From Roseateles amylovorans (lineage in GTDB: Bacteria > Pseudomonadota > Gammaproteobacteria > Burkholderiales > Burkholderiaceae_C): a DNA stretch of 64,000 bases. Below are positions 45,981-53,987 of this stretch, in pieces; within the stretch, counting starts at the first letter, position 1, and each line of letters opens with the position of its first letter. The translations under genes were made by a program, and so were the position numbers. The DNA is taken from positions 1 to 64,000 of the forward strand of contig NZ_CP104562.2 of the NCBI RefSeq assembly GCF_025398155.2. The letters run 5' to 3'. The notes under the pieces are model-generated. The model made no database searches and had not been told where the DNA came from. It worked only from the letters and a program-made list of their open reading frames with translations.

Positions 45981-46207
45981 GCAGACTCCTGAATGGATCG
46001 CCATTCTGAATTTGATAATCTGCGCGCCGAGGCATTTCGAAGCGTTTCGAGTCGTTTGGCGGCCTCGCTGTCAAACAATCGGCCGTTGCTTGATCTTGCA
46101 CAAGCGGGGTGCACATTCCACTTGCATTCAAGGACGAGCTACATTCTCGGCTGGGAGACATCGCGACACAGAGGCAAACGCCCGTCGCTCATTCCGGAGT
46201 TGGCCGA

Positions 46208-46591
46208 ATGCCAAAGTCTCTGAAACAAGTCCTCAACCAGATCGAAAAACTTCAAAAAGAAGCGGACGCCATGCGGGCCCGCGAAGTGTCGGGCGTGGTC
46301 GCGCGAATCCGCGAGGCCATTGAACACTATGGACTGACGCCGGAAGAGCTGTTCGGATCCACTGGCCGTGCGCCGGTGCGGGGCCGTGTCGGCGCCAAGG
46401 CCGCTGCGTCGAAACCGGGTCGCCGTGGTGGTGCCGCCAAACGCGGCCCGGCGGTGCGCAAGTCTGCCGGCTCGCCGAAATATCAGGACGGCGCCGGCCG
46501 CACCTGGACCGGTGTGGGCAAGCGTCCCAACTGGTTCAAGGAAGCCATCGCTTCCGGCAAGACGGCGGAAGATCTGCTCATCCAGGGCTGA
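46208..46591 (+). CDS. H-NS-family nucleoid-associated protein
   Basis: This 127-residue protein has an N-terminal coiled-coil (about 1-45; LKQVLNQIEKLQKEADAMRA), a basic Ala/Gly/Lys-rich linker (about 58-88) and the C-terminal DNA-binding domain (KYQDGAGRTWTGVGKRPNWF), whose TWTGVGKRP corresponds to the AT-hook-like core of H-NS. The long basic linker is typical of betaproteobacterial H-NS proteins. Such proteins silence AT-rich acquired DNA; it is convergent with the effector-like gene at 46764, but any control of it is only inferred. The start was placed at MPKSLKQVL. Confidence 0.9.
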   Translation: MPKSLKQVLNQIEKLQKEADAMRAREVSGVVARIREAIEHYGLTPEELFGSTGRAPVRGRVGAKAAASKPGRRGGAAKRGPAVRKSAGSPKYQDGAGRTWTGVGKRPNWFKEAIASGKTAEDLLIQG

Positions 46592-46604
46592 AGCCGACGA
46601 AGAA

Positions 46605-46638
46605 ACGCCCGGGTGGATCGGGCCCGATCCCCGGGCGT
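46605..46638 (-). terminator. Terminator of the effector-like gene
   Basis: ACGCCCGGG and CCCGGGCGT pair (46605-46613 with 46630-46638), with an inner GATCGGG/CCCGATC stem. On the minus strand TTTCTTCG follows. It lies between the convergent H-NS-like gene and the gene ending at 46764. Confidence 0.7.
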
Positions 46639-46763
46639 GTCGGCGTGTGAAGCCTGGCAGAGCCCGGCGCCTTTGGCAGACCCGGGCCAGGCTCGAATCG
46701 CCGGTTCTGCCGCCCGTGCTCTGGGCATGGACGCGCCGGGGCACGTCCATCCGTCGAAAGCCT

Positions 46764-49139
46764 TCAGGCTTTTGATGGGCGGTGAATCTCCGCCACTTCC
46801 TTCATCGCGACCAGTGTCGTCATCGCCAACCAGGCGGAATGCATCTTGGCTGCCATCTCGTCATAAGACTCGGAATGGCTTTGTGCCCCCTGGAGTGCAT
46901 CGGCCATCTTGGCCTGCAGCTTCACGATCGAACGGGACACCTCCCCTCGCGATTCGGAACGCTTGAGCCACTTCTGCTGCTGCGCCTCGCCCAGGTGGGA
47001 GAAGTGGTCCTCGAGGATCGACTTCAGCAGCTGAGTGGCCAGTTGGTCGTTGCCAGTGACCTCGGGATCCAAATCCCCGCCGGCGCCGAGCAGCTGTTGG
47101 CCGAGCGCCGAGGCCTTGTCAGCCGCCTCGTTCACCCGCTTGGCACCGGCGCCCGCGCCATAGGAGTCCTTCGACTTCCACAACTTCATGGGGCCCGCGT
47201 TCGCCTCCGCCACGAAGCCGCGGGCTGCGTTCACCACGAATTCGGACATCTGTTGGCCCTGCTCGGTGTTGCGGTCGGTCCATTTGGACCTGAGATCCTG
47301 CAGCCGGGCGGATTGGGGGCTGGGCGAAGTGGAACGCTCGGGCAACCCAGGCGCCGCCTCCAGCGCCCGTGCGGCCCACCTCGTCGAGACCCGCACACTG
47401 GCACGATGCATCTGCTGGAGTCGCGGCGGCAATGCCGGGGCCGCATCTGCCGCTTCGCTCGCGCTCAGGGGGGACGACCGTCCGCTGGAGAAGGTGGAAT
47501 CAGAGAGCGATGAAACGCCCGGACTCATCGGTGTGGAGGGCGACACCGGCGAGCGTCTCGGCAATGGCGGCGTTTCAACGCCCACGCGCTCGCGCACCGG
47601 CGGCGAGCGCGTGGGCAGCGGCGGCCGCGAGCCGCTGATGGTGGCGTATTCCACGGTGGACTCGTCCACTTGCGCGGCGCCCTTGGCGCGCGACGCCACC
47701 GCGCCCCGGGAAGCCTCGCCCGAGTTTCCCCAGTCGACGGTGGTGTAGTTGAGATCGCCGCCGACTTTGCGAACGGTGGTGTAGACGACGCCCGAATCGG
47801 CCGAATCCGCCGAATCTGCCGAGTCTGCCAATCGGACAGGCCGGCGCGTCGCGAGTTTTGACGCTTCGGCGTGATGTTGCAGATCGAGATCGGCGTAGAC
47901 CAGCTCCTTGCTGCCCGGCTCCCCCACCGGTGAACCGGGACGCGAGCCCGGCGGCGCGCCGGCTGCCGGGAGCGCAGCGGTGGCGATCGGCTGCAGCTTG
48001 GGTTTTGCGGCCAGCATGGGGCGTGGACCCGATGGCCTGGTGCCGGGCGTCCCACCGCCCACCGGTTTCGTGCCGCCCAACTCAAGTTGTGAGGGACGCA
48101 AGCCGACACCGCCGAACTTCTGGGCCAGAGCGCGCACAGGCAGGGCCGCCGCGGACGTTTCCGAGGCACGGGCGCCCGCGAATTCCTCGGCGACGGCCTG
48201 CGCATGCGCCATCAGCACGGCTTCGCGACTGCCGCCGGGCTTGAGCGCTCGCGCAAACGCGGAGCCCCGCAGGGCCTGCCCGTTCTTCAACATCTCCAGA
48301 CCCGCGCGTTCCAACGCCTGGGCTGTGACCGGTCTGCCCTGTGCCTGCAGCGCCGCGGCCGTCTCGCGTTGATGCAGCAGCACCGCCACCTCGCCGGACT
48401 CGTCCTGACCGCTGTTGCAGCCGATGGCGATGGTCCCGTCGGGGCTGGCCTCGTGAATGGTCTTGATCTGCTGCGTCAGCGTCGGGACATCGCTGCCCAG
48501 TGCGACGCGATGCAGCCGCATCTCGGCGACCTGAGGTCCATCCACGATCCGGTCCACCGACACCTGAACCAGGTCAGGCAACCCGCCGTCCGTCATCATG
48601 GGTTGCCACGACGCCTTCGCATTGGGATCGAATTTGCGGAGGTCAAAGGCCCGGTCCAGCATCTGCTGCGGACGGCCCTTCTTGGCGGTGTTCTCCACCA
48701 TCACGACATCGCCGACCTTCTGTTCCAGAAATCCCGCCAGCAGGGTCGCCATCCCGCGAGGCGTCCCGTTCGACATGTTCGAGTAACTGGGCACCAAGGG
48801 CTGGAACACCAAGGCCTCGCGCGCGCCGTCGGTGCCCAGTGGAATCCGTGTGGCATTCGCTCGGGCGTTCGGGCTGTCGACCAACGACGCCAGCTCCGGG
48901 CTCAGGGTCTGGCCATACTGCTCGTGCACCTGCAGCAAGTGCTCGGCACGGACCGGCGAACAGCCGCTGTAAGGCACCAGGCTCCGATCCGTGAAGCTGA
49001 CCTCCGCGGCCAAGGACGGACCCGGAGCGGGACGACTCGTTTTGTGGACAGTCGCGTAGTCGACCGAATCACCGGCGTCGACATGGGCTGGCGCGCCGCC
49101 GCCCAACGTGGGGCGAAAGGCGAGGCTTGAGTGGGGCAT
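46764..49139 (-). CDS. Effector-like protein 1: pseudophosphatase with five ITIM-like tyrosine motifs and SH3-ligand motifs
   Basis: This 791-residue protein has no signal peptide or membrane segment. Residues about 60-320 are homologous to effector-like protein 2 and include a PTP-like signature whose Cys is kept (C241) but whose Arg is Glu (E247: GCNSGQDESG). Residues about 330-580 are disordered and carry tyrosine motifs of the form (V/L)xYxx(V/L/I): VDYATV (26-31), LVYADL (413-418), VVYTTV (451-456), LNYTTV (463-468), VEYATI (496-501). Three PxxPxR motifs follow: PPLPTR, PPLPRR, PALPPR (506-573). A helical C-terminal module (about 640-791) is shared with the paralogue. ATG 49139 has AGGAG nine bases upstream. 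Function unknown; host signalling mimicry is an inference and no secretion system is in the window. Confidence 0.75.
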   Translation of the reverse strand: MPHSSLAFRPTLGGGAPAHVDAGDSVDYATVHKTSRPAPGPSLAAEVSFTDRSLVPYSGCSPVRAEHLLQVHEQYGQTLSPELASLVDSPNARANATRIPLGTDGAREALVFQPLVPSYSNMSNGTPRGMATLLAGFLEQKVGDVVMVENTAKKGRPQQMLDRAFDLRKFDPNAKASWQPMMTDGGLPDLVQVSVDRIVDGPQVAEMRLHRVALGSDVPTLTQQIKTIHEASPDGTIAIGCNSGQDESGEVAVLLHQRETAAALQAQGRPVTAQALERAGLEMLKNGQALRGSAFARALKPGGSREAVLMAHAQAVAEEFAGARASETSAAALPVRALAQKFGGVGLRPSQLELGGTKPVGGGTPGTRPSGPRPMLAAKPKLQPIATAALPAAGAPPGSRPGSPVGEPGSKELVYADLDLQHHAEASKLATRRPVRLADSADSADSADSGVVYTTVRKVGGDLNYTTVDWGNSGEASRGAVASRAKGAAQVDESTVEYATISGSRPPLPTRSPPVRERVGVETPPLPRRSPVSPSTPMSPGVSSLSDSTFSSGRSSPLSASEAADAAPALPPRLQQMHRASVRVSTRWAARALEAAPGLPERSTSPSPQSARLQDLRSKWTDRNTEQGQQMSEFVVNAARGFVAEANAGPMKLWKSKDSYGAGAGAKRVNEAADKASALGQQLLGAGGDLDPEVTGNDQLATQLLKSILEDHFSHLGEAQQQKWLKRSESRGEVSRSIVKLQAKMADALQGAQSHSESYDEMAAKMHSAWLAMTTLVAMKEVAEIHRPSKA

Positions 49140-49327
49140 GGGCAGAGACTCCTGAACTGCGATTGAACGGCCCGTGCGATGCAGGGATCGACCAGGCGTG
49201 AGCCCTTGTAGTCGCCGCTCCCCGCCCACCGTTCAGCAGCAGCTGTCACCCGATTACCACCCAAATCTCTGTTCAGCTCGCATGAACAAGTGATGCCGGC
49301 CTGGATGGCCGCGTCAGGAGCGCGCCT

Positions 49328-51532
49328 TCACCAGACCTTGCAGCGCTCCGCCGCTGGCTTGACCATCTTTTGGCCCGGCTTGCACTGGAAGGCCTTTTCG
49401 AACTCCGGCATGTTCACCGCGACGCCGTTGATGCGATAGCGCCCCGGCGAGTGCGGATCGGTCAACGCCTTGACGCGTTCGTACTCGGGCCGCGCCTGGC
49501 TGCAATCCCACTGGGCAAAGCCCACGAAGAAGCGCTGCTCGGGGGTGAGACCGTCGACCGACACCGGCGACAGGTCCGCCACCTGGGCCTTCCAGGCCGC
49601 ATAGGCCAGCACCAGGCCGCCGAGATCGGCCAGGTCTTCGCCCAGCGTCAGCTTGCTGTTGATGCGGATGTCGTCCACCACCACATAGCGGGCGTACTGG
49701 TTGGCGACGCAGGCCGCGCGCTGTTCGAAGGCCTTGCCATCCTTCTGGGTCCACCAGTCGCGCAGATTGCCCTGGGCGTCGAACTGGCGGCCTTCGTCAT
49801 CGAAACCGTGGATCAACTCGTGACCGATGGTGCCGCCTGTGTTGCCGTAGTTGGGCGCGTCATCCATCTTCGGGTCGAACAGCGGCGGCTGCAGCACGCC
49901 GGCCGGGAAGTTGATGTCGTTCATCTGCGCGTCGTAATAGGCATTGACGGTCTGCGGCGTCATGCCCCACTCGCCGCGGTCCAGCGGCTTGCCGATCTTG
50001 GCCAGTTGCCGACGCAGCTCGAAGGCATTGCCGCGCATGACATTGCCGGCGAGGTCGTCCCGGGTGACCGACAGCGCGCTGTAGTCACGCCAGCGATCCG
50101 GGTAGCCCACCTTGTTGACGATGGCATGGAGCTTCTCGGCCGCCCGCTTGCGGGTGGCGCCACTCATCCAGGTCAGCGACTCGATGCGCGCGGCCATCGC
50201 GTCCTCGATCTGGCGGGTCATCATCAGCGTCTTCTCTTTCAGCTCGGGGCTGAAGTTGCGCGAGACGAATTCCTGGCCCAGCGCTTCGCCCAGTTGCGCA
50301 TCCACCAGCTCCACGCAGCGCTTCCAGCGCGCCTTGAGCTGGGGCACGCCCTGCAGCGTCTGGCCGAAGAAGTCGAAGTTGGCCCGCACCACGTCAGCCG
50401 ACAGCGTCGGCGCCTGGCTGCTCAGCAGCTGCCAGCGCAGGTAATGGCGAATCTGCGCGAGATCGCGCCGCTTGAGCTGGGCCGCGAACGCTTTGAAGAA
50501 GGCGGGGTCAGTGACGTTGAAGGTGGCAAGCGGCGCCAGGCCCAAGGCGCGCTGATAGGCGGACCAGTCAAAGCCCGGCGTCAGGGCCTGCAGGCCGGCG
50601 GCGCGGGTGGGATGGAAGCTCTTGTAGGGATCTCGCTTGTCCACCCGGCTCAGCGAGGCACGTGCCAGCGCGGTCTCCAGTGACAGCACCTGGGCGGCCT
50701 GCTCGCGGGCGGCGTTCGGCGCATCCCCCAGCAGCTCGAAGCCCCGGGCCACATGGGCCACGAACTGCTCACGCAGCCGACGGGATTTCTCATCGTCCTT
50801 GAAGTAGTACGCGCGGTCCGGCAGGCTCAGGCCGCCGGCGTAGGCGAAGGCGATCACCTGGGTCGACGCCTTCAGATCCTGTCCGGATGCGAAGTGGAAA
50901 AACAGCCGTTCGTTGTTGGTTGCGAGATGCAGTGCGGCGAGCAGGGCGGGCAGCTCGGACCGGTGCTTGAGCGCGTCGATGCGCGACAACAGCGGACGCA
51001 ACGGCGCCACGCCATGACGTTCGGCCGCGTCTTCGTCCATGCAGGCCGCGAAGTAATCGCCCATGCGGGCCTGGTTGGCGGTTCGCGCGGGATCCGCGGC
51101 GGACAGCTTGTCCAGGATGCCCCAGAGGTAGCGCTGATTCTCATTGGCCATCTTGGCGTAGACCGACCAGCGCGCCTGGTCCGAGGGGATCGGATTGTTG
51201 GCCATCCAGCCGCCGCAGGCGAACTGGTAGAGGTCTTCGCAAGGATCGGCGGTCCGGTCCATCGACGCGGTGTCGAGGCTGGGCGTGTAGGGCAGCCGAT
51301 CCAGCGGCTGCTCCGTCACGGATGCGGAAGCCGGCGCCGAGGCCGCCGCTGCGGTCTGTGCCACGGCGGGCCCGACCCCGAGCGTCCCCAACACGCCGAG
51401 GGCGCCGAGCCCTGCCAACACAAGCGCACCCAGGCGCGGACGGAAGAACTCGGGCTCGCGCGACGCGCGGACCTGCTGCAGGCGTTGGTGAGAGGCGGAC
51501 ATGCTGAAGGGCGTGTTGATGCTGTGCGGCAT
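49328..51532 (-). CDS. M13-family zinc metallopeptidase (neprilysin/PepO-like)
   Basis: The product is a 734-residue exported peptidase. A hydrophobic signal (about 28-50, LGALVLAGLGALGVLGTLGV) ends near AVAQ. The M13 N-domain follows (TADPCEDLYQFACGGWMANN), then the catalytic domain with zinc ligands in GHELIHGFDDEG (HExxH) and GEDLADLGG (third ligand Glu), NAYYDAQMNDINFPAGVLQP (substrate-binding NAY-like motif), and the terminal CKVW. Such enzymes cut short peptides in the periplasm. ATG 51532 was taken; ATG 51502 is possible, neither with a good ribosome-binding site. It lies between the two effector-like genes, same strand. Confidence 0.92.
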   Translation of the reverse strand: MPHSINTPFSMSASHQRLQQVRASREPEFFRPRLGALVLAGLGALGVLGTLGVGPAVAQTAAAASAPASASVTEQPLDRLPYTPSLDTASMDRTADPCEDLYQFACGGWMANNPIPSDQARWSVYAKMANENQRYLWGILDKLSAADPARTANQARMGDYFAACMDEDAAERHGVAPLRPLLSRIDALKHRSELPALLAALHLATNNERLFFHFASGQDLKASTQVIAFAYAGGLSLPDRAYYFKDDEKSRRLREQFVAHVARGFELLGDAPNAAREQAAQVLSLETALARASLSRVDKRDPYKSFHPTRAAGLQALTPGFDWSAYQRALGLAPLATFNVTDPAFFKAFAAQLKRRDLAQIRHYLRWQLLSSQAPTLSADVVRANFDFFGQTLQGVPQLKARWKRCVELVDAQLGEALGQEFVSRNFSPELKEKTLMMTRQIEDAMAARIESLTWMSGATRKRAAEKLHAIVNKVGYPDRWRDYSALSVTRDDLAGNVMRGNAFELRRQLAKIGKPLDRGEWGMTPQTVNAYYDAQMNDINFPAGVLQPPLFDPKMDDAPNYGNTGGTIGHELIHGFDDEGRQFDAQGNLRDWWTQKDGKAFEQRAACVANQYARYVVVDDIRINSKLTLGEDLADLGGLVLAYAAWKAQVADLSPVSVDGLTPEQRFFVGFAQWDCSQARPEYERVKALTDPHSPGRYRINGVAVNMPEFEKAFQCKPGQKMVKPAAERCKVW

Positions 51533-51642
51533 TCTCCGGCAGCGGCCCTCGCCCGACCATGTCCATGCGTCAACGGCCGGGAAAGCGTTGTATCCGGGCC
51601 CAGACCCGTACGGCCGCACGGCCACCGGGCGGGCACCCAGGG

Positions 51643-53769
51643 TCAGCGATGACCGGCCTCTTCCAATGCCACCTCTTTCAGTGCGGCCAGGGTCGTGAGC
51701 GCCAGCAACCGGCGGTTCATCGCCGACGAAGGAGGGGGTCGCGACGCGGCGCCATGGAGCGCGGTTGCCGTATGGAGCTGCACCTCGCTTTGCAATGCCT
51801 GAAGCTGCCTGCGAAGTTGGCCGCGTGACTCGACCCGCTTGCGCCACCTGCTCTGGGCCTGAGGCGGCAGGGTTTGAAAGTGGGACTTCAGCAGGAATTT
51901 CATCAGGTCGACAGCGCGGTCGGCCGTGCCGCGTTGTTGAACAGACAGCGGCTTGTGGTCGCCGAACAGGCCATCGGCCACCCGTTTCGCTCGCACGGCG
52001 GCGGCACAAACGTCAGCGACCGCCACCTGCGACCTAGAGGACCCCCTCGACGGGAGCAGCTGGCGCAGGCCCCTTTCAGCCTGCGTGAATGCCCGGACGG
52101 TCTGGGCGAGGAAGCTGTCCATGTCCAGACCGTCGCGCTGCCGCAGATCCGTCCAATGTTCAGCAAGCCTGACGGTGCTGTGGAACATCCGCTCAGGCCC
52201 TTGCGGGCCTGTTTCCAAGATCGTCTCCAGCTCGCGGGCGACGATTCGATTCGCAAAGTCCCTGAGACCCGTCATCGAACGTTGAAGGGGTGGCAACGAC
52301 TGAAATGGCGGCATCTCGGGCGGGCGGAAAGGGGCCAGGGTTTCGTAGACGTTCTCGTTCTCGCTCGCGCTCTCGACTTGGGCGTTCAGCACGCTGTAGG
52401 GTGATTCGTCTCGCCCAGTTCCGGAGGCCGCCAGCGCTGCTCCGAGCGAAGCGACGTCAGCCGGGTCCGGCGTCGGGCGGGGGCGCGGCGGCAGCGCCGG
52501 AGGCGGCCCGAACGGCAGCGACGCCGTGTGCAACCCGACGGGTGATTGGAGAGGCGACGAGCGCCGCGCTTTCGCTGCCGTCACCGGCAGCGCCTGCAGG
52601 CGGGTGCCAGCCGGCATGCCGGTCGCCTGGGCCCTGGGCCCGCCGTCAGTCCGTTCAAGTGACGGTACGCCGGGTGCGGTGTGGGCTGGCCGACGCGGCG
52701 GAACCTGGGGGGGCCGGCTTTCGATGCCCCTCAGCGGGACCGGTATTCCTCGCCGAGAGGGACTGAATTCCGCCGCCAGCGCTTCGGCATGGCGCCGCGG
52801 CAGATCGCGCAGATCCCCGAGCGCGCAAGAAGCGAACGTCGGCCCTCGACGGGCCTGTCCGAGTTCGATCATCTCCCGTGCCGCTTGGGTCAATGCCCGC
52901 TCGACCACCGGGGCACCCAGATCGTGCAGCCGTTGCGCCTGGGCGCGCTGATGCAACAGCACAGTGAACAGGCCCGATCGGTTCTGGCCACCGCGACATC
53001 CCACGGCCACGGTACCCCCATCGGCACTGCGCTGATGGAGGGTCCTGATGCACTCGAACAGGCCGGGCTCGTCCTCCGTCAACTGCAGCCGATGCACCTG
53101 CATGTCGGTCCGCTCCTCAACGCCATCGGCGCGATAGGCGGCGACTTGCACCTCCGTCGGCGCCTGCGCGCGCTGGCCCGGCTTCAGGATCGGACAACTG
53201 CTGACGGGCAGCGGCGCATCGGCCTGCCTGAGGTCGAGCGGCTGATCCAGCATCCTCAACACGCGGTCCTGGGGCGTGCTGCTGTGCACCATCACGATGT
53301 CGCGCACGCCCTCCTGAAGAAATCCGCACAGCAGAAGGGCCTGGCCGCGCGACGGGTCCGGGCGCTTGGCCGCCAGGCCTTCCGAATGGCCGCCCAGAGG
53401 TTGGAAGACCAGCACCGCGCGGCCGTGTGGACCGGCCGGGTCCGAGCCGATCGCGATGCGGGTCGCATTGGCGCGCGCGGCGTCGCCGTCGACCCAGCGC
53501 GTCAACTCCGGCTCCAGGGTCATGCCGTATCGCGGATGGAGCGCGAGGAAATGGCCCGGGCGAACCAGGGCACTTTGCACATGGGCGACCATCGCGGGGC
53601 TTTGGAGGACCACCTCGGCAAGGAGCGGTGCCGACGCCACCGACGCCGCGTCAGGCCGAGACGCTGTACCGGGCGATGCGGCGGCTGACTCGGCACCTCC
53701 AGACCCAGCCGGGTCGAGGGCATGCACCGACAAAGGGCTGAGGGACGATGTCAGCTCGACGATGTTCAC
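51643..53769 (-). CDS. Effector-like protein 2: PTP-signature protein with SH3-ligand and YxxL motifs
   Basis: This 708-residue protein is the paralogue of the 46764 product. Residues about 60-320 share AxANATRIxxG, ALVFQPL-like, and GFLxxxVxDxVMV segments. The phosphatase signature is intact: C258-R-G-G-Q-N-R264-S-G (CX5RSG). The disordered middle (340-485) has PPQVPPR and PALPPR (PxxPxR), SPYSVL (456-461, ITIM form) and NVYETL (YxxL only). The helical C-terminus (about 490-708) matches the paralogue (KFLLKSHFQTLPPQAQSRWR, LLALTTLAALKEVAL). GTG 53769 has GGAG eight bases upstream; a GTG at 53799 is the alternative. A tyrosine phosphatase or related activity is plausible; export is not shown. 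Confidence 0.75.
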   Translation of the reverse strand: MNIVELTSSLSPLSVHALDPAGSGGAESAAASPGTASRPDAASVASAPLLAEVVLQSPAMVAHVQSALVRPGHFLALHPRYGMTLEPELTRWVDGDAARANATRIAIGSDPAGPHGRAVLVFQPLGGHSEGLAAKRPDPSRGQALLLCGFLQEGVRDIVMVHSSTPQDRVLRMLDQPLDLRQADAPLPVSSCPILKPGQRAQAPTEVQVAAYRADGVEERTDMQVHRLQLTEDEPGLFECIRTLHQRSADGGTVAVGCRGGQNRSGLFTVLLHQRAQAQRLHDLGAPVVERALTQAAREMIELGQARRGPTFASCALGDLRDLPRRHAEALAAEFSPSRRGIPVPLRGIESRPPQVPPRRPAHTAPGVPSLERTDGGPRAQATGMPAGTRLQALPVTAAKARRSSPLQSPVGLHTASLPFGPPPALPPRPRPTPDPADVASLGAALAASGTGRDESPYSVLNAQVESASENENVYETLAPFRPPEMPPFQSLPPLQRSMTGLRDFANRIVARELETILETGPQGPERMFHSTVRLAEHWTDLRQRDGLDMDSFLAQTVRAFTQAERGLRQLLPSRGSSRSQVAVADVCAAAVRAKRVADGLFGDHKPLSVQQRGTADRAVDLMKFLLKSHFQTLPPQAQSRWRKRVESRGQLRRQLQALQSEVQLHTATALHGAASRPPPSSAMNRRLLALTTLAALKEVALEEAGHR

Positions 53770-53987
53770 GAGGTGGCTCTCCTTGACGATTGAAGCCACC
53801 GCGCCGGCACCGGACCGGCCAGCGCGGTGACCTCCTAGTCATCGGAGCAGCGCAATCGTTCGATCGCTCATCCGCGTGCCCGCGCCGATCTCGACCACCG
53901 ACCCGTGGGATGCTCTGGCGTCGCTCGCTGGATCGATCGAGCGAAATGACGATCGAGGAGGGTCGGGCGTGCCCGGCACACGACGAC

